Positions 35,011 to 45,755 of a DNA stretch of 64,000 nt are shown here, one piece after another. Below the pieces are notes generated by a model. The model was not told the origin of the DNA. It did no database searches and worked only from the letters and a program-made list of their open reading frames with translations. Both the position numbers and the translations under genes were made by a program. Source of the stretch: Thiotrichales bacterium (GTDB lineage Bacteria > Pseudomonadota > Gammaproteobacteria > Francisellales > CACEW01); assembly GCA_947478525.1 (NCBI GenBank), contig CANJVU010000006.1:1-64000 (forward strand). Reading direction: 5' to 3'. Position 1 is the first letter of the stretch; each line of letters opens with the position of its first letter.

Positions 35011-35055
35011 AAATTTACGGCCTGGATCCGTTGTTTAGTTTCAGGCCGTAAATTT
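35011..35055 (-). terminator. Hairpin spanning the end of prmA
   Basis: AAATTTACGGCCTG (35011-35024) and CAGGCCGTAAATTT (35042-35055) are exact inverted copies of 14 bases. On the minus strand the first arm covers codons just before the prmA end and the second arm contains the stop codon. Only a weak T-rich stretch follows, so it could stabilise or end the transcript. Confidence 0.5.
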
Positions 35056-35935
35056 TGCGAATCCCTGACACCCGCACCCAACCATCCAGCAGTTCAATGT
35101 CTTGGATCAGAAAGTCTTGCTGGTAAGCGGCTTGAATCATTTCAATCTGTTCATGCAAAATACCTGACAGGGCAAATTGGCCACCGGGTTTGAGCAGGGT
35201 GGCAAAATAGCTGGCCAGTTGCCCCAACGGTTTGGCAAGAATATTAGCGACCAGAATATCGGCTTGCATGGCAGCAAATGCTTCAGGTAAATAAGTTAAA
35301 ATTCGATTATTATTCAAATGGTTGCGCTCTGCATTATCAAGGGTCGCAATCAACGCTTGTGGATCATTGTCGATGCAGTGGGCGATGCTGGCACCCAGCT
35401 TTACCGCAGCAATCGCCAAAATGCCGGAGCCGCAGCCGTAATCAATCACGGTTTTATTGACCAGGTTTTTTTGATCGAGCCATTGTAAGCAGAGGCTGGT
35501 GGTCGGGTGCGTGCCGGTACCAAAAGCCAAGCCTGGATCGAGGACAATATTAACCGCGTGAGGATCGACGGGATCTTGATTGCTCGGGCAAATCCATAAG
35601 CGTGAACCAAAGCGCATCGGTTTGAAATGCTCGAGCCAGGCGCGTTCCCACGCTTGTTCCATAATCGGTTTGAGGGTGTGCTCTGGCATCGATTCCCATC
35701 CCATCCAGTCTTGCGTTTCTTGCAAAACGGCAGGAATATCGGCATCTACGGCAAACAAACAACTGACAATCACCTCCTGCCACAGCGGCATTTCCCCGAC
35801 GCCGGGTTCCAAAATCGATTGATCGTGAGCGTCTTCAAACGTTACCGTTTCGGCACCCAGCGCCAGTAAAATGCCTTCGAGCAAATCTGCCTGATCGGAA
35901 GGGCAGGGGAGCGAAAGTTGTTGCCATTGCACCAT
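35015..35935 (-). CDS. prmA: Ribosomal protein L11 methyltransferase
   Basis: PrmA trimethylates ribosomal protein L11. The 306-residue product has the N-terminal L11-binding domain (about residues 1-110, with ERAWLEHFKPMRFG) and the Rossmann methyltransferase domain with LDPGLAFGTGTHPTT (about 148-162), DYGCGSGILAIAA SAM loop (about 180) and VANILAKPL (about 245). About 13 extra residues at the C-terminus (IYGLKLNNGSRP) extend beyond the usual family end and lie in the hairpin at 35011-35055. Confidence 0.96.
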   Translation of the reverse strand: MVQWQQLSLPCPSDQADLLEGILLALGAETVTFEDAHDQSILEPGVGEMPLWQEVIVSCLFAVDADIPAVLQETQDWMGWESMPEHTLKPIMEQAWERAWLEHFKPMRFGSRLWICPSNQDPVDPHAVNIVLDPGLAFGTGTHPTTSLCLQWLDQKNLVNKTVIDYGCGSGILAIAAVKLGASIAHCIDNDPQALIATLDNAERNHLNNNRILTYLPEAFAAMQADILVANILAKPLGQLASYFATLLKPGGQFALSGILHEQIEMIQAAYQQDFLIQDIELLDGWVRVSGIRKIYGLKLNNGSRP

Positions 35936-35979
35936 AAGGGTTTCTTGTTAATGGTTGTGTCGCCACTGTACCCTATTTT

Positions 35980-36936
35980 TTAATAGGCGTCAGTAGTGAT
36001 TACTTCTGAGTTTATTGGGAATTGCAAAAGAGGTGTTATATTTGATGGGTTATCTCGAAAAACAAATGCTCCTTCGGGAGATGTTTTTCTCTCAGCAATA
36101 GGAAGCGTTTCTCCTTCTGGTTTTCTGAAATAACCATCCACGATCTTATCAACAATAAAACAAACATATGCTGATGCCATGGCAACAATCAATCCAGCCA
36201 ACAGGCAATGCCCAAAATCAGTATCGTCTTTTTTAAACAAGCCATCTTGCAGATAGGAAGAAAGCCCTTGCCATGCGCCGCCAGGCACAAGGTTAATGAG
36301 CAGACAGACCAGTCTGCCTACGCTAGTTAACGAGGGCTCGGCGCCACCGGATTGAAACCATCCCAGTGTGTTTTCAAGGAGACATTCAAATAGTAACCAT
36401 TCAAGTAAGAGGATTCGTGGCAGGCCATCAAAAACGCCACTGAATATGCTACCCCACAAATCTTGATGCAGCGTATCCTCTGCCAATTCCGCACCAAAAC
36501 ACCAGCCTGCAACAAAACCAGGGATGGCGAGTGTTGAAACTACGGCTCTTTTGGTGTACATCTCCAATTGTGCTTTATACGCTCGGTCGTCCAGTTTTCT
36601 TTGAAAATAAAGGGTTAGTCCATAGGTTATCGGTACCAGTAGAGCGGGAATGGCAAATACCATGCTTTGTTTGATTTGCTCACCCACTGGAAGCGCAGCA
36701 TTCGGATAGTTGGTTTGTGATGCGCCAGCCCATACCACATCAGAGGCAAAGTCTGCGAGTAATTCTGTTTTAAAGGATGTTGCGAAACCTTCCGTCAACC
36801 ATGTCGCTGCGCCTGAAATGACTGAGCGAAAACCGTAAAGTGCTGTAACTACGCTGGTTGCAACCGCTGAACAGCGTAAATTTCTTGTGGCTGCGGCCAA
36901 ACTCTCTGAAATAATTGAATAACCTGCTGTATACAA
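35980..36936 (-). CDS. Multi-pass membrane protein of unknown function
   Basis: The 318-residue product has about five to six hydrophobic segments (near 20-50, 88-110, 130-150, 170-195, 225-245 and 265-285) and a polar C-terminal tail. No domain is recognised. It starts with TTG at 36936, decided by a very strong GGGGGGAG site five to six bases upstream. It interrupts the prmA-dusB neighbourhood, which is usually tight in gammaproteobacteria. It may be lineage-specific, and secretion as an effector is possible but unsupported. Confidence 0.7.
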   Translation of the reverse strand: MYTAGYSIISESLAAATRNLRCSAVATSVVTALYGFRSVISGAATWLTEGFATSFKTELLADFASDVVWAGASQTNYPNAALPVGEQIKQSMVFAIPALLVPITYGLTLYFQRKLDDRAYKAQLEMYTKRAVVSTLAIPGFVAGWCFGAELAEDTLHQDLWGSIFSGVFDGLPRILLLEWLLFECLLENTLGWFQSGGAEPSLTSVGRLVCLLINLVPGGAWQGLSSYLQDGLFKKDDTDFGHCLLAGLIVAMASAYVCFIVDKIVDGYFRKPEGETLPIAERKTSPEGAFVFRDNPSNITPLLQFPINSEVITTDAY

Positions 36937-37029
36937 AGATACTCCCCCCTCAAAAAATCACAACACGCACGGGTGTATGATGATGACACGTCTTTTTTTG
37001 CTAGATCGAAAATGAATAGATAAGCGTAT

Positions 37030-38007
37030 TCAACGGAAGTAGTTGACTACACAGCTTACGAGATCGTCGTAACGCTCTGCCAGGTTAGCATGGTTTAATA
37101 GAGGGGTATTATTTTCCAAGGGGCGCGCATAATATTTAATAAGCTTGCGGCATTGTAGCACAGCGATTTTCTCCCCTTCAAGAGAAACCAGGTCTTTCGC
37201 ATGTTGTAAAAACAATTGGCCGATAGAATGAATGTCTGGAACGACAAATTTTTCCCCGGCTGCTTCCGCGCGGATTTTTGCAAACAGCCAAGGCTGGCCG
37301 ACCCCAGCGCGGGCAATCATTACGCCAGCAGCGCCGGTATTTTTGAGTAGTTGTAGTGTTGATGCGGTATCCTGCGCATCACCACTGGCAATAACTGGAA
37401 TGGTTAGTGCGGAGACAATTTCAGCAATTTGATCTTGCCGGCAGGGTACATCATAATCTTCCGTCCAATGGCGGCCATGAATGGCAATAAAGTTTACCCC
37501 AGCGTCTTGCGCGCGCAGTGCGGCAGTTTTGCTGTACTGAACGGTTTGATCGCCATCGACGCGGATTTTAATCGATATGGGGATATCCGTTGCAGAAGTT
37601 GCCAATTTCATGGCTTTGACCAATTGCGCCAATAGAGTAGGTTGTTCGAGCAATTTGGAACCTGCGCCTTTTTTACGAATTTTATCGACCGGGCAACCAC
37701 AGTTGAGGTCGATTAAATCAGCGCCAAAGCCAATGACACGCTCAGTGGCACGTGATAATTCATCGGGATTTGATCCGGACAGTTGTACGCACAGCGTGCC
37801 TTCGTTGGGGTCTTTAACGCGAAAGCGGGGTTCAATTTCACGATGGGTGGCTAAGTTTTTGGCGGAGAGCATTTCGGTGTAACAAAAAGCGGGCTGGCCC
37901 CATTGTTGCGCCAACAGGCGCATGGGCCAGCAACTGTAGCCGGCCATGGGGCCTTGGATTAAATTGCTGGCAAAGGTTTTGTTGCCGAGGATTATTGGCC
38001 CAATCAC
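37030..38007 (-). CDS. dusB: tRNA-dihydrouridine synthase (DusB-like)
   Basis: This FMN enzyme reduces uridines in the tRNA D-loop. The 325-residue TIM-barrel product starts with a QGPMAGYS substrate motif (about 18-25) and has the catalytic-cysteine loop [19 protein letters not shown] (about 98-116), IKIRVDG (about 145-151), a HGR loop (about 175) and a [13 protein letters not shown] phosphate-binding motif (about 230-242). It overlaps the accC end by four bases. It is more divergent from E. coli DusB than usual, so the subfamily is the best guess. Confidence 0.88.
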   Translation of the reverse strand: MIGPIILGNKTFASNLIQGPMAGYSCWPMRLLAQQWGQPAFCYTEMLSAKNLATHREIEPRFRVKDPNEGTLCVQLSGSNPDELSRATERVIGFGADLIDLNCGCPVDKIRKKGAGSKLLEQPTLLAQLVKAMKLATSATDIPISIKIRVDGDQTVQYSKTAALRAQDAGVNFIAIHGRHWTEDYDVPCRQDQIAEIVSALTIPVIASGDAQDTASTLQLLKNTGAAGVMIARAGVGQPWLFAKIRAEAAGEKFVVPDIHSIGQLFLQHAKDLVSLEGEKIAVLQCRKLIKYYARPLENNTPLLNHANLAERYDDLVSCVVNYFR

Positions 38008-39347
38008 TTCAGTTTCAACAGCTTCTCAAGATGATGAATATTGGCGCCGCCTTTACGGAAGGTTTCATCTTTCAAAATTTTCTGCAACATCGGAATGTTG
38101 GTTTTAATGCCTTGAATCACCGTTTCCTGCAACGCGCATTCCATTCGCGCGATGCATGATTCACGGGTTCTGGCCAAGGAAATAATTTTGCCAATCATCG
38201 AGTCGTAGTTAGGCGGAACGGTATAACCGGTATATAAATGCGAATCCACGCGAATACCAGGACCGCCCGGTGGATGGTACAAGTCCACTTTGCCAGGGCT
38301 AGGCATTAAGGTATCGGGATCTTCCGCGTTGATGCGACATTCGATGGCGTGACCGCGTATCACCACATCTTCCTGCTTAAAGTTAAACGGTTCACCCGCG
38401 GCAATGCGCAATTGTGCTTTAACTAAGTCGACGTTGGTGATCAGTTCAGTAACCGGATGTTCAACCTGAATCCGCGTGTTCATTTCAATAAAGTAGAAGT
38501 TGCCGTCTTCATATAAAAACTCAAAAGTTCCAGCGCCGCGATACTTCATTTTTTTGCAGGCTTTGACACATAGGGCACCGATTTTATTGCGTTGCGAATC
38601 AGTGATACCTGGCGCTGGCGCTTCTTCCAATACTTTTTGATGGCGGCGTTGCATCGAACAATCGCGTTCGCCAAAATGCATGGCGTTGCCATTACCATCG
38701 CCCAATATTTGAATTTCAATATGACGTGGGTTTTGCAGAAATTTTTCCATGTAAACATTGCTGTTGTTGAAGGCCATGCCAGCTTCAGCTTTGGTCATTT
38801 GAATCGATTGTAGCAGTTCATTTTCATGATGCACCACGCGCATGCCACGACCACCGCCGCCGCCTGCGGCTTTGACAATAATCGGATAGCCAATTTTCTT
38901 GGCCATTTTCAGCGTGTCTTTTTCATTCTCGCCGACCACGCCATCAGAGCCGGGAACGGTGGGTACGCCGGCTTTTTTCATCGCTTCAATGGCAGCGACT
39001 TTATCGCCCATCATGCGGATGGTATCGGCGCGCGGGCCGATAAATACAAAACCACTTTTTTCGACGCGCTCCGCAAAATCAGCATTTTCGGACAAAAAGC
39101 CGTAGCCGGGGTGAATCGCGGTAGAGTGGGTTAATTCCGCTGCGCTGATGATCGCAGGAATGTTTAAATAGCTTTGCATCGCTGCTGGTGGTCCAATACA
39201 GACGGCTTCGTCGGCGAGCAAGACGTGTTTTAAATTACGGTCGACGGTAGAGTGCACCGCCACGGTTTTAATGCCTAGTTCTTTGCAGGCACGCAAAATT
39301 CTTAAAGCAATTTCGCCGCGGTTAGCAATCAGTACTTTTTCTAACAT
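38004..39347 (-). CDS. accC: Acetyl-CoA carboxylase, biotin carboxylase subunit
   Basis: AccC carboxylates biotin on AccB using ATP and bicarbonate in the first step of fatty-acid synthesis. The 447-residue product has the N-terminal domain start [11 protein letters not shown], an ATP-grasp Gly-rich loop ([14 protein letters not shown], about residues 158-171), [13 protein letters not shown], the [14 protein letters not shown] catalytic segment (about 285-298) and a normal C-terminal barrel. It lies five bases after accB in the usual accB-accC order. Confidence 0.97.
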   Translation of the reverse strand: MLEKVLIANRGEIALRILRACKELGIKTVAVHSTVDRNLKHVLLADEAVCIGPPAAMQSYLNIPAIISAAELTHSTAIHPGYGFLSENADFAERVEKSGFVFIGPRADTIRMMGDKVAAIEAMKKAGVPTVPGSDGVVGENEKDTLKMAKKIGYPIIVKAAGGGGGRGMRVVHHENELLQSIQMTKAEAGMAFNNSNVYMEKFLQNPRHIEIQILGDGNGNAMHFGERDCSMQRRHQKVLEEAPAPGITDSQRNKIGALCVKACKKMKYRGAGTFEFLYEDGNFYFIEMNTRIQVEHPVTELITNVDLVKAQLRIAAGEPFNFKQEDVVIRGHAIECRINAEDPDTLMPSPGKVDLYHPPGGPGIRVDSHLYTGYTVPPNYDSMIGKIISLARTRESCIARMECALQETVIQGIKTNIPMLQKILKDETFRKGGANIHHLEKLLKLK

Positions 39348-39352
39348 GGTGC

Positions 39353-39814
39353 TTACTCGATAATGATCAGAGGTTGGTCGAACTCAACAGGTGAGCCATC
39401 GATCGCCATGATGGCGCTGACTTTACCGGCTTTGTCGGCTTCAATGCGGTTCATCATTTTCATGGCTTCAATGATGCACAAAGGATCACCCACTTTAACG
39501 GTTTGGCCAACTTTCACAAAAACGGCTGCGCCAGGGGAGGGCGCTAAATACAAAGTACCTACCATCGGTGATTTAACGGTATGGCCTTTGGGTGCTTCTA
39601 TTGTTTTAGGTGCTTCAGTGGCAGGAGCGATAGCAGCAGGTGCCGATAAAGTCGCAGCAGTAGCTTGAGCAGGTTGCATGGCGACTTGGGTGATAATGGT
39701 TTTTTCTTGTTTCAGCGAGATCGACGCTTTATCTTGGATAATGGTTAATTCGGTGACGCCGGTATTTTGAATCAGCTGTACCAGTTTTTCGATGTCTTTT
39801 ATATTAATGTCCAT
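39353..39814 (-). CDS. accB: Acetyl-CoA carboxylase, biotin carboxyl carrier protein
   Basis: The 153-residue product has an N-terminal helical part, an Ala/Pro-rich linker (about 40-80) and the C-terminal biotinyl domain (about 78-153), with biotin attached to Lys in [11 protein letters not shown] (about 119). The order aroQ-accB-accC is the common gammaproteobacterial operon. The start is the ATG at 39814, 12 bases after the aroQ stop. Confidence 0.97.
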   Translation of the reverse strand: MDINIKDIEKLVQLIQNTGVTELTIIQDKASISLKQEKTIITQVAMQPAQATAATLSAPAAIAPATEAPKTIEAPKGHTVKSPMVGTLYLAPSPGAAVFVKVGQTVKVGDPLCIIEAMKMMNRIEADKAGKVSAIMAIDGSPVEFDQPLIIIE

Positions 39815-39826
39815 GCAATGCTCCGA

Positions 39827-40282
39827 TTAAAGTTTGGCAATGAGTTTGCGTTGAGTATAGTCGATTGCGGCCTGTAACGCCAGTGGGTAACTTTTGGCGC
39901 CATGACCGGATACCACTTGCGTGGCGATATCGGAAAAATAAGAGTGATGACGAAAGGGCTCGCGTTTTTTAGGGTCGGACAAATGCACTTCAATAAACGG
40001 AATCTGTACCGCCAATAACGCATCCCGCAACGCCACGCTGGTGTGGGTATAACCAGCGGGGTTGAAAATAATCATATCAACCTTGCCGCGCGCTTGTTGA
40101 ATGCTATCAATCAAAACATGCTCGGCGTTGCTTTGCAGTGCCGTGAGCGTGTGACCGTTGGCTTGTGCGGTGGCGGTCAACTCACGGTTGATGTCATCCA
40201 GCGTGGCATAGCCGTAAACTTCGGGCTCACGGCTGCCCAATAAATTGAGATTAGGGCCGTGTAATACTAAAAAATGCGCCAT
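39827..40282 (-). CDS. aroQ: 3-dehydroquinate dehydratase, type II
   Basis: AroQ catalyses the third step of the shikimate pathway as a dodecamer. The 151-residue product has the [18 protein letters not shown] start (catalytic Tyr about residue 24), [17 protein letters not shown] (about 73-89) and [21 protein letters not shown] (about 98-118, catalytic His). The frame extends upstream to 40378, but those residues overlap topA and are not conserved. The ATG at 40282 overlaps the topA stop by one base (TAATG). Confidence 0.96.
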   Translation of the reverse strand: MAHFLVLHGPNLNLLGSREPEVYGYATLDDINRELTATAQANGHTLTALQSNAEHVLIDSIQQARGKVDMIIFNPAGYTHTSVALRDALLAVQIPFIEVHLSDPKKREPFRHHSYFSDIATQVVSGHGAKSYPLALQAAIDYTQRKLIAKL

Positions 40283-42558
40283 TACTGCGCCTCCGTATAG
40301 CCACACCCCGCTTGTGGACAGACCTTTTCGGTGCCGGATTTTTTGGTGGTCTTCAGCGTCAAAATCGGCCAATTGCATTGTGGGCAGGCTTCTTCAACCG
40401 GTGGATTCCACAACGCATAATCGCATTTGGGGTATTCGCTACAGGAATAGAAAACCTTACCGCGTTTGGATTTGCGCTGCATGATTTTGCCAGCGTTGCA
40501 TTTGGGGCAGGTTACGCCCGTGTCTGCGGGTTTGTTCAAGGATTCAATGAAATCGCATTTCGGATAGTTGCTGCAGCCGATAAATTTGCCGTAACGGCCG
40601 TCGCGTAGGTATAAATCGCCTTCGCATTTCGGGCATTTGCGGTCGGTAACCAGTTCGGGTGCGGCGACGGGTTTTTCATCGGCATTGGGAATATTGCGGG
40701 TAAAGTCGCATTCGGGGTAAGCGGTGCAGCCGATAAAGCGGCCGGTGCGGCCTAAGCGAATTGACAATGGTTTACCACACTTAGGGCAGGCCTCGTCAAT
40801 TACTTGTTGGGTCACATCACTCTTTTTCACCGATTTTTCGATGGCAGCAATTTGGTTGGTAAAGGGTTTCCAGAATTTTTCCAATAATGGAATCCATTCA
40901 GTTTCACCTCGCGATACGGCATCCAGCTCATCTTCTAATTTGGCGGTAAAATCATAGTCGACGTATTGGGTGAAGTATTGCGTCAAAAAGCCATTGACGA
41001 TGCGACCGACGTCGGTGGGTTTAAAGCGTTTATTGTCCAGCGTGACGTATTCGCGATTTTGCAAGGTTGAAATAATGCTGGCGTAGGTCGATGGTCGACC
41101 GATGCCGAATTCTTCCAAGGCTTTAATCAAGCTGGCTTCACCGTAGCGTGGTGGGGGCTCAGTAAAATGTTGGTCACCACGGATGTCGATGACTTTGATT
41201 TTTTCACCCACTTCCATTACCGGTAAAATGGCTTCTTTGTCTTCATCTTTATTGTCGTCAAAACTTTCTTGGTAGACGCGCATAAAACCAGGAATGGCAA
41301 TGGTCGAGCCAGTCGCGCGGAATACGCCGTCTTTCCCGCACGCCAAGTCAATCGACACGGTGTCGATGGTGGCGTGAATCATTTGGCAGGCGATGGCGCG
41401 TTTCCAGATCAGGGTATACAATTTCAATTGATCGGCTGTCAGCGAATCTTTCAATTGCGTAGGTGAACGCTGTACCGCAGTAGGGCGAATCGCTTCATGG
41501 GCTTCTTGCGCGTTTTTCGATTGGGTTTTGAAAAACCGTGGTTCATCCGGCATATTGTCTTGACCGTAATGCTGGCCGATGTATTGGCGGATTTCCGTCA
41601 AGGCTTCTTGCGACAAGTTTAGCGAGTCAGTACGCATATAAGAAATCAACCCGACGCTGCCTTCGCCGATATCCACCCCTTCATATAATTGTTGCGCGAT
41701 TTGCATGGTTTTCTTCGCCGTAAAGCCGAGTTTACGCGAGGATTCTTGTTGCAAAGTCGAGGTGGTGAAAGGCGGTGAAGGATTGCGTTTGCGTTGTTTT
41801 TTCTCAACATTGGCAATGGTCATAAACCCATTGGCGGCTTTGAGTAATTGGTCGCGCACTTGGAATGCATGTTTATCGGTGATGATGTCAAATTGCTTGA
41901 GTTTTTCACCTTTAAATTCAATTAATTTGGCATTAAAGGGCGAGGAATCTTTTTGCAATTCGCTTTCAATCGACCAGTATTCTTGAATGATAAACGCTTC
42001 GATTTCCAGTTCACGTTCGACGATCAGCCGCAATGCGGGACTTTGTACCCGGCCCGCCGATAAACCACGGCGAATTTTTTTCCACAACAACGGCGATAAA
42101 TTAAAACCAACCAGATAATCCAACGCGCGACGCGCTTGTTGGGCGTTAACCAGATCCATCGACACTTGACGCGGATTGGCTACGGCTTCGTTGACCGCTT
42201 TTTTGGTGATCTCATAAAATGCCACGCGATGCACGGGCTTATTTTTAAGTAATTTTTTTTCGGTAAGCAATTCACACAAATGCCAGGAAATGGCCTCACC
42301 TTCGCGGTCCGGGTCAGTCGCCAGATAGAGTGTGTCAGCTGATTTCATCGCCTTGGCAATGGCATCGACATGCTTTTTGTTACGGTCGATGGTTTCGTAG
42401 TGCATTTCAAAATTATTTTCAGGATCCACTGCGCCTTCTTTTGGCAACAAATCCCTGACGTGGCCATAAGAGGCCAACACTTCAAAGTCTTTGCCTAAAT
42501 ATTTTTTGATGGTTTTCGCCTTGGCAGGCGACTCGACCACCACCAGGTTTTTTGCCAT
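40282..42558 (-). CDS. topA: DNA topoisomerase I
   Basis: This type IA enzyme relaxes negative supercoils. The 758-residue product has the TOPRIM domain (start [11 protein letters not shown], acidic DPDREGE about residues 107-113), the catalytic Tyr in SYMRTDS (about 308) and the HEAIRPT motif (about 340). The C-terminus has three zinc-finger-like CPKC...C modules (about 595-700) and a fourth CPQC one, as in E. coli. Length is slightly below the E. coli enzyme (865). It is the first gene of the topA-aroQ-accBC-dusB run. Confidence 0.97.
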   Translation of the reverse strand: MAKNLVVVESPAKAKTIKKYLGKDFEVLASYGHVRDLLPKEGAVDPENNFEMHYETIDRNKKHVDAIAKAMKSADTLYLATDPDREGEAISWHLCELLTEKKLLKNKPVHRVAFYEITKKAVNEAVANPRQVSMDLVNAQQARRALDYLVGFNLSPLLWKKIRRGLSAGRVQSPALRLIVERELEIEAFIIQEYWSIESELQKDSSPFNAKLIEFKGEKLKQFDIITDKHAFQVRDQLLKAANGFMTIANVEKKQRKRNPSPPFTTSTLQQESSRKLGFTAKKTMQIAQQLYEGVDIGEGSVGLISYMRTDSLNLSQEALTEIRQYIGQHYGQDNMPDEPRFFKTQSKNAQEAHEAIRPTAVQRSPTQLKDSLTADQLKLYTLIWKRAIACQMIHATIDTVSIDLACGKDGVFRATGSTIAIPGFMRVYQESFDDNKDEDKEAILPVMEVGEKIKVIDIRGDQHFTEPPPRYGEASLIKALEEFGIGRPSTYASIISTLQNREYVTLDNKRFKPTDVGRIVNGFLTQYFTQYVDYDFTAKLEDELDAVSRGETEWIPLLEKFWKPFTNQIAAIEKSVKKSDVTQQVIDEACPKCGKPLSIRLGRTGRFIGCTAYPECDFTRNIPNADEKPVAAPELVTDRKCPKCEGDLYLRDGRYGKFIGCSNYPKCDFIESLNKPADTGVTCPKCNAGKIMQRKSKRGKVFYSCSEYPKCDYALWNPPVEEACPQCNWPILTLKTTKKSGTEKVCPQAGCGYTEAQ

Positions 42559-42782
42559 GGGGTACCTTTTGCTAAATTGGATGAATCAGATCAACTTGTA
42601 CCCTAAAGCGTCAACTTTTGTCAAGCGATAAAAAATTGGAAGCAAAAAAACCCAACCTTTGAGAAAAGTATTATTATTTTTAAGCGCAAGATTATTAACT
42701 ATACGTCAGTGGGAGATTGGTGAAAAAATTCCAGTGGCGTTGCACTTAAAATTTTAAACAGGGTCAAGAGGGTAACCTTAGT

Positions 42783-43379
42783 TTATACTCGCTGCCGAGT
42801 CGAAAAGGCATGCGACAGCGTTGCGCCATCAACATATTCCAATTCCCCCCCAAACGGCACGCCGTAAGCAATGCGGAATACGGGTTTTTGGTGTTGCTTA
42901 GCCATTTCAGAAATATAATACGCCGTGGCTTCGCCCTCCACCGTTGGGTTGGTGGCGAGAATCAATTCTTGCACTTCATCAGAGTTTAAACGTTCGTGCA
43001 ATTGATGCAATTGCAATTCTTCCGGCCCAATGCCATCCAGCGGTGACAAGCGGCCCAGCAACACAAAATAAACGCCACGAAAAATGCCGGTTTGTTCAAT
43101 TGAGATCACATCCATAGGGGTTTCTACCACACACAATTGGCTGCGGTCACGTTTTTGGCTGCTGCAAATCGGACATAATTCAGTTTCACAGAGGTTGCGG
43201 CATTGTTGACAGCGCCCGACTTGCTCTATCGCTGCAGTGATACTGCTGGCCAATTGCTTACCGCCGCCGCGATTACGCTCAAGCAGATGCAACGCCATGC
43301 GCTGTGCGGTGCGTGAACCCACGCCCGGTAAGCAGCGGAGGCTATCGATTAATTGTTGGATCAACGGGCTAAATGACAT
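42783..43379 (-). CDS. recR: Recombination protein RecR
   Basis: RecR works with RecF and RecO to load RecA at gaps. The 198-residue product has the N-terminal helix-hairpin-helix ([17 protein letters not shown], about residues 17-33), the four-cysteine zinc finger ([16 protein letters not shown], about 57-72) and the TOPRIM domain (about 80-175) with [14 protein letters not shown]. Length is normal. It is the last gene of dnaX-ybaB-recR, the classical order. Confidence 0.97.
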   Translation of the reverse strand: MSFSPLIQQLIDSLRCLPGVGSRTAQRMALHLLERNRGGGKQLASSITAAIEQVGRCQQCRNLCETELCPICSSQKRDRSQLCVVETPMDVISIEQTGIFRGVYFVLLGRLSPLDGIGPEELQLHQLHERLNSDEVQELILATNPTVEGEATAYYISEMAKQHQKPVFRIAYGVPFGGELEYVDGATLSHAFSTRQRV

Positions 43380-43384
43380 GGGGG

Positions 43385-43720
43385 TTACAACGGTAATTTA
43401 AAGCCAGGCGGCAATTGCAATCCACCCATCACATTGCTCATGCGATCTTTGGTCTCTTTGGCGACCTTTTGCACCGCATCATTCGTGGCTGCGGCAATCA
43501 GGTCCTGCAAAAACGCCACACTGTCGGCATCGTTTTTACCCATCAAGTGTGCTGGAATGGATACTTCCGAAACTTGGTAACGACCACCCATACATACGCT
43601 GACTTTGTCTTCATCAAGACCCGCGAAACCAGTGACTTGAATATGTTCCACCGCTTCCTGTGCACTTTTCATTTTTTCGGAAACCGCTTTCGCCTGTTTC
43701 ATCATTTCCATCATGTCCAT
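43385..43720 (-). CDS. ybaB: Nucleoid-associated protein YbaB/EbfC
   Basis: This small DNA-binding dimer is encoded between dnaX and recR in most bacteria. The 111-residue product has an N-terminal helix starting [17 protein letters not shown], a central beta sheet and the [22 protein letters not shown] ending typical of the family. It starts directly after the dnaX stop with no gap. Confidence 0.95.
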   Translation of the reverse strand: MDMMEMMKQAKAVSEKMKSAQEAVEHIQVTGFAGLDEDKVSVCMGGRYQVSEVSIPAHLMGKNDADSVAFLQDLIAAATNDAVQKVAKETKDRMSNVMGGLQLPPGFKLPL

Positions 43721-45367
43721 TTATTTTTCCTCGCTCAATGGCTTAATACTATTGGCTTCAACTTGTGCACCCAATTGATTTTGCATCGCGTGCACAAACA
43801 AATCATTTTCAATCGCCGATTCCGCCTGGCGCTGTTGTTCATTCCGCTCTTGCTTAACCGCTTGCGCTGGGGTATGTACGGCTTGCTGCGCTGCACTCAG
43901 AGCTAACTTGATCGGTTGGCCCACATAGTTTTGCAGGGCGGTTGTCAGCGTTTGTTTTAAGCGATCATTGACCAGATGCGCGTGTTGCGCATCAACAGCC
44001 AAGGTGATGGTATTGGATTGATAGCTGGTCAATATGCAATGCTGCGCCAACTGTTTGGTAACGCCATTCAGCCCCAGTTGATCCAAAACCTGACGCCAGT
44101 TTTCTGGCGTAAGCTCCATCATGACTTTAGGTGCAATAGGGTTTAATTCAGCAGCTGGTTGAGTTTGAATTTGCGGAGCTGATACTGGCGTTGGTTTTGG
44201 TGCCGCAGTCCTGGCTACTGGCGCGGGCACTGTTTTTACAGGTGTAGGTACTTGCACCGGTGCTGTGGCTTGCAAACCGCCTGGCACAAACGCCAAAAAT
44301 CGCAACAAAGCCATTTCAAAGCCGGTACGTGCATCCGGTGCTAACGGCAAATCCCGTTTGGCGATAATGCTGATTTGATACAACAGTTGAATATGCTGCG
44401 CAGTAAATTTTTTCGCTAACTCTTGCACTTTTTCACTGGAAAACTCTTGCGTGTAGGGGTTGGCGATCACTTGTGTTAACGCCATTTGATTAAGCAGCCG
44501 TGATAACGCGGACATTACATCGGCAAAGTCTGCACCCTTCTCATTCAAGGTTTGTGCAGCGGCTAATAACCCTTGTGCATCTTCTGCTGCTAACGCATCA
44601 ATGATGGCAAAAACGTCTTGATGTTCAGTGCTGCCCAACATGCCACGCGTCGCAGCTTCGGTAACTTGACCTTGCCCAAAAGCAATCGCCTGATCGAGCA
44701 AACTCAACCCATCGCGCATACTACCATTGGCGGCGCGCGATAATAACGTCAAGGCAGAAGGTTCGCTGTTGATTTTTTCTTGTTCCAGGATGTAGCCCAT
44801 CTGTTTGGCAATATCAGCGGCATCAATATTTTTCAAATGATATTGCAGGCAACGCGACAAAACCGTTACGGGCAATTTCTGTGGATCAGTCGTCGCCAGT
44901 AAAAACTTCACATGCGGCGGCGGTTCTTCCAGTGTTTTAAGCAAAGCATTGAAGCTATGCCCGGAGAGCATATGTACTTCGTCGATCAAATAAATCTTAT
45001 AACGACCACGCGTCGGCGCATATTGGACGTTATCGAGGATCTCGCGGGTATCTTCGACTTTGGTACGTGATGCCGCGTCGATTTCAATCAAATCCAAAAA
45101 TCGCCCAGCAGTGATTTCTAAACACGCCTGGCATTGACCACAAGGATTAGCTGTAACGCCCGTCTCACAGTTTAAACATTTCGCCAAAATCCGCGCGACG
45201 GTGGTTTTACCCACGCCACGGCTACCAGTGAATAAATAGGCATGATGTAACCGCTGTTGTTCCAACGAGTGTACCAGTCCTTGCAACACATGCTGCTGAC
45301 CGACCAGTTGCGGGAAATTTTGCGGACGCCATTTACGTGCTAAGACTTGATAAGACACAGAGGTCAC
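43721..45367 (-). CDS. dnaX: DNA polymerase III subunits tau/gamma
   Basis: DnaX is the clamp-loader ATPase. The 548-residue product has Walker A GSRGVGKTT (about 47-55), a four-cysteine zinc site (CLNCETG...CGQCQAC, about 64-82), Walker B DEVHML (about 125-130), SRC arginine finger (about 171) and the domain III/IV region. A Pro/Ala-rich linker (about 380-420) and a short tau tail follow. No obvious A6G slippery site for making gamma was seen. The start ATG lies 30 bases from the 4.5S RNA. Confidence 0.96.
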   Translation of the reverse strand: MTSVSYQVLARKWRPQNFPQLVGQQHVLQGLVHSLEQQRLHHAYLFTGSRGVGKTTVARILAKCLNCETGVTANPCGQCQACLEITAGRFLDLIEIDAASRTKVEDTREILDNVQYAPTRGRYKIYLIDEVHMLSGHSFNALLKTLEEPPPHVKFLLATTDPQKLPVTVLSRCLQYHLKNIDAADIAKQMGYILEQEKINSEPSALTLLSRAANGSMRDGLSLLDQAIAFGQGQVTEAATRGMLGSTEHQDVFAIIDALAAEDAQGLLAAAQTLNEKGADFADVMSALSRLLNQMALTQVIANPYTQEFSSEKVQELAKKFTAQHIQLLYQISIIAKRDLPLAPDARTGFEMALLRFLAFVPGGLQATAPVQVPTPVKTVPAPVARTAAPKPTPVSAPQIQTQPAAELNPIAPKVMMELTPENWRQVLDQLGLNGVTKQLAQHCILTSYQSNTITLAVDAQHAHLVNDRLKQTLTTALQNYVGQPIKLALSAAQQAVHTPAQAVKQERNEQQRQAESAIENDLFVHAMQNQLGAQVEANSIKPLSEEK

Positions 45368-45394
45368 TCCAATCAGAATGCCACATTGAAATAA

Positions 45395-45504
45395 GGTGGC
45401 AACCCATCAGCCCTACCTCGGCACACACTACGCGACTACCGTTGCTTCCTTCCGAACCTGGCGGAATTGATCATTTCGTGTTGCGAGGGAACCGATGGGT
45501 CACC
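45395..45504 (-). ncRNA. ffs: Signal recognition particle 4.5S RNA
   Basis: On the minus strand the 110-base segment folds into one long hairpin, pairing GGTGACCCATC at one end with GATGGGTTGCCACC at the other. The apical SRP motif CAGGTTCGGAAGGAAGCAAC, which binds Ffh, lies in the middle. Its place beside dnaX is usual for gammaproteobacteria. Ends are accurate to a few bases. Confidence 0.94.
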
Positions 45505-45630
45505 ATTGAGCGGCCATTATAGTGAAAACCAACGATTGCTTCCAGCATTATTTCATGAGATAGTAAACGCAGATATTGTTAAAAAATATGAACCTATGAA
45601 CATTCGCTTGAACGCACAACAATTGCATCA

Positions 45631-45755
45631 TCACGGTCCGAGATAGCTCTCTATCTTGGAGGGCTGCTTATGCCCTCCGTGAACGCAACTCCTCTTTGCA
45701 CACCCGGTCGGCTTAAGCAGCCACAAAAGGGTTCACAAGGCAAAAGGAGAATACC
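45631..45755 (+). promoter_or_regulatory. Structured leader of the POT transporter gene (candidate cis-regulatory RNA)
   Basis: Two perfect hairpins stand side by side: AGATAG/CTATCT (45641-45656) and GGAGGGC/GCCCTCC (45658-45678, loop TGCTTAT). TCAC (45631-45634) and GTGA (45679-45682) can enclose both. The loop plus its flank, GGCTGCTTA (45662-45670), is an exact match to TAAGCAGCC at 45714-45722, allowing a pseudoknot or a rival fold. GTGAAC (45679-45684) also matches GTTCAC (45731-45736) beside the ribosome binding site AAGGAG. No known riboswitch class was recognised. Confidence 0.5.

Noticed and set aside
43721..45367. Programmed frameshift in dnaX to make gamma
   Set aside because: No A6G-type slippery site with a following hairpin was seen in the expected region.
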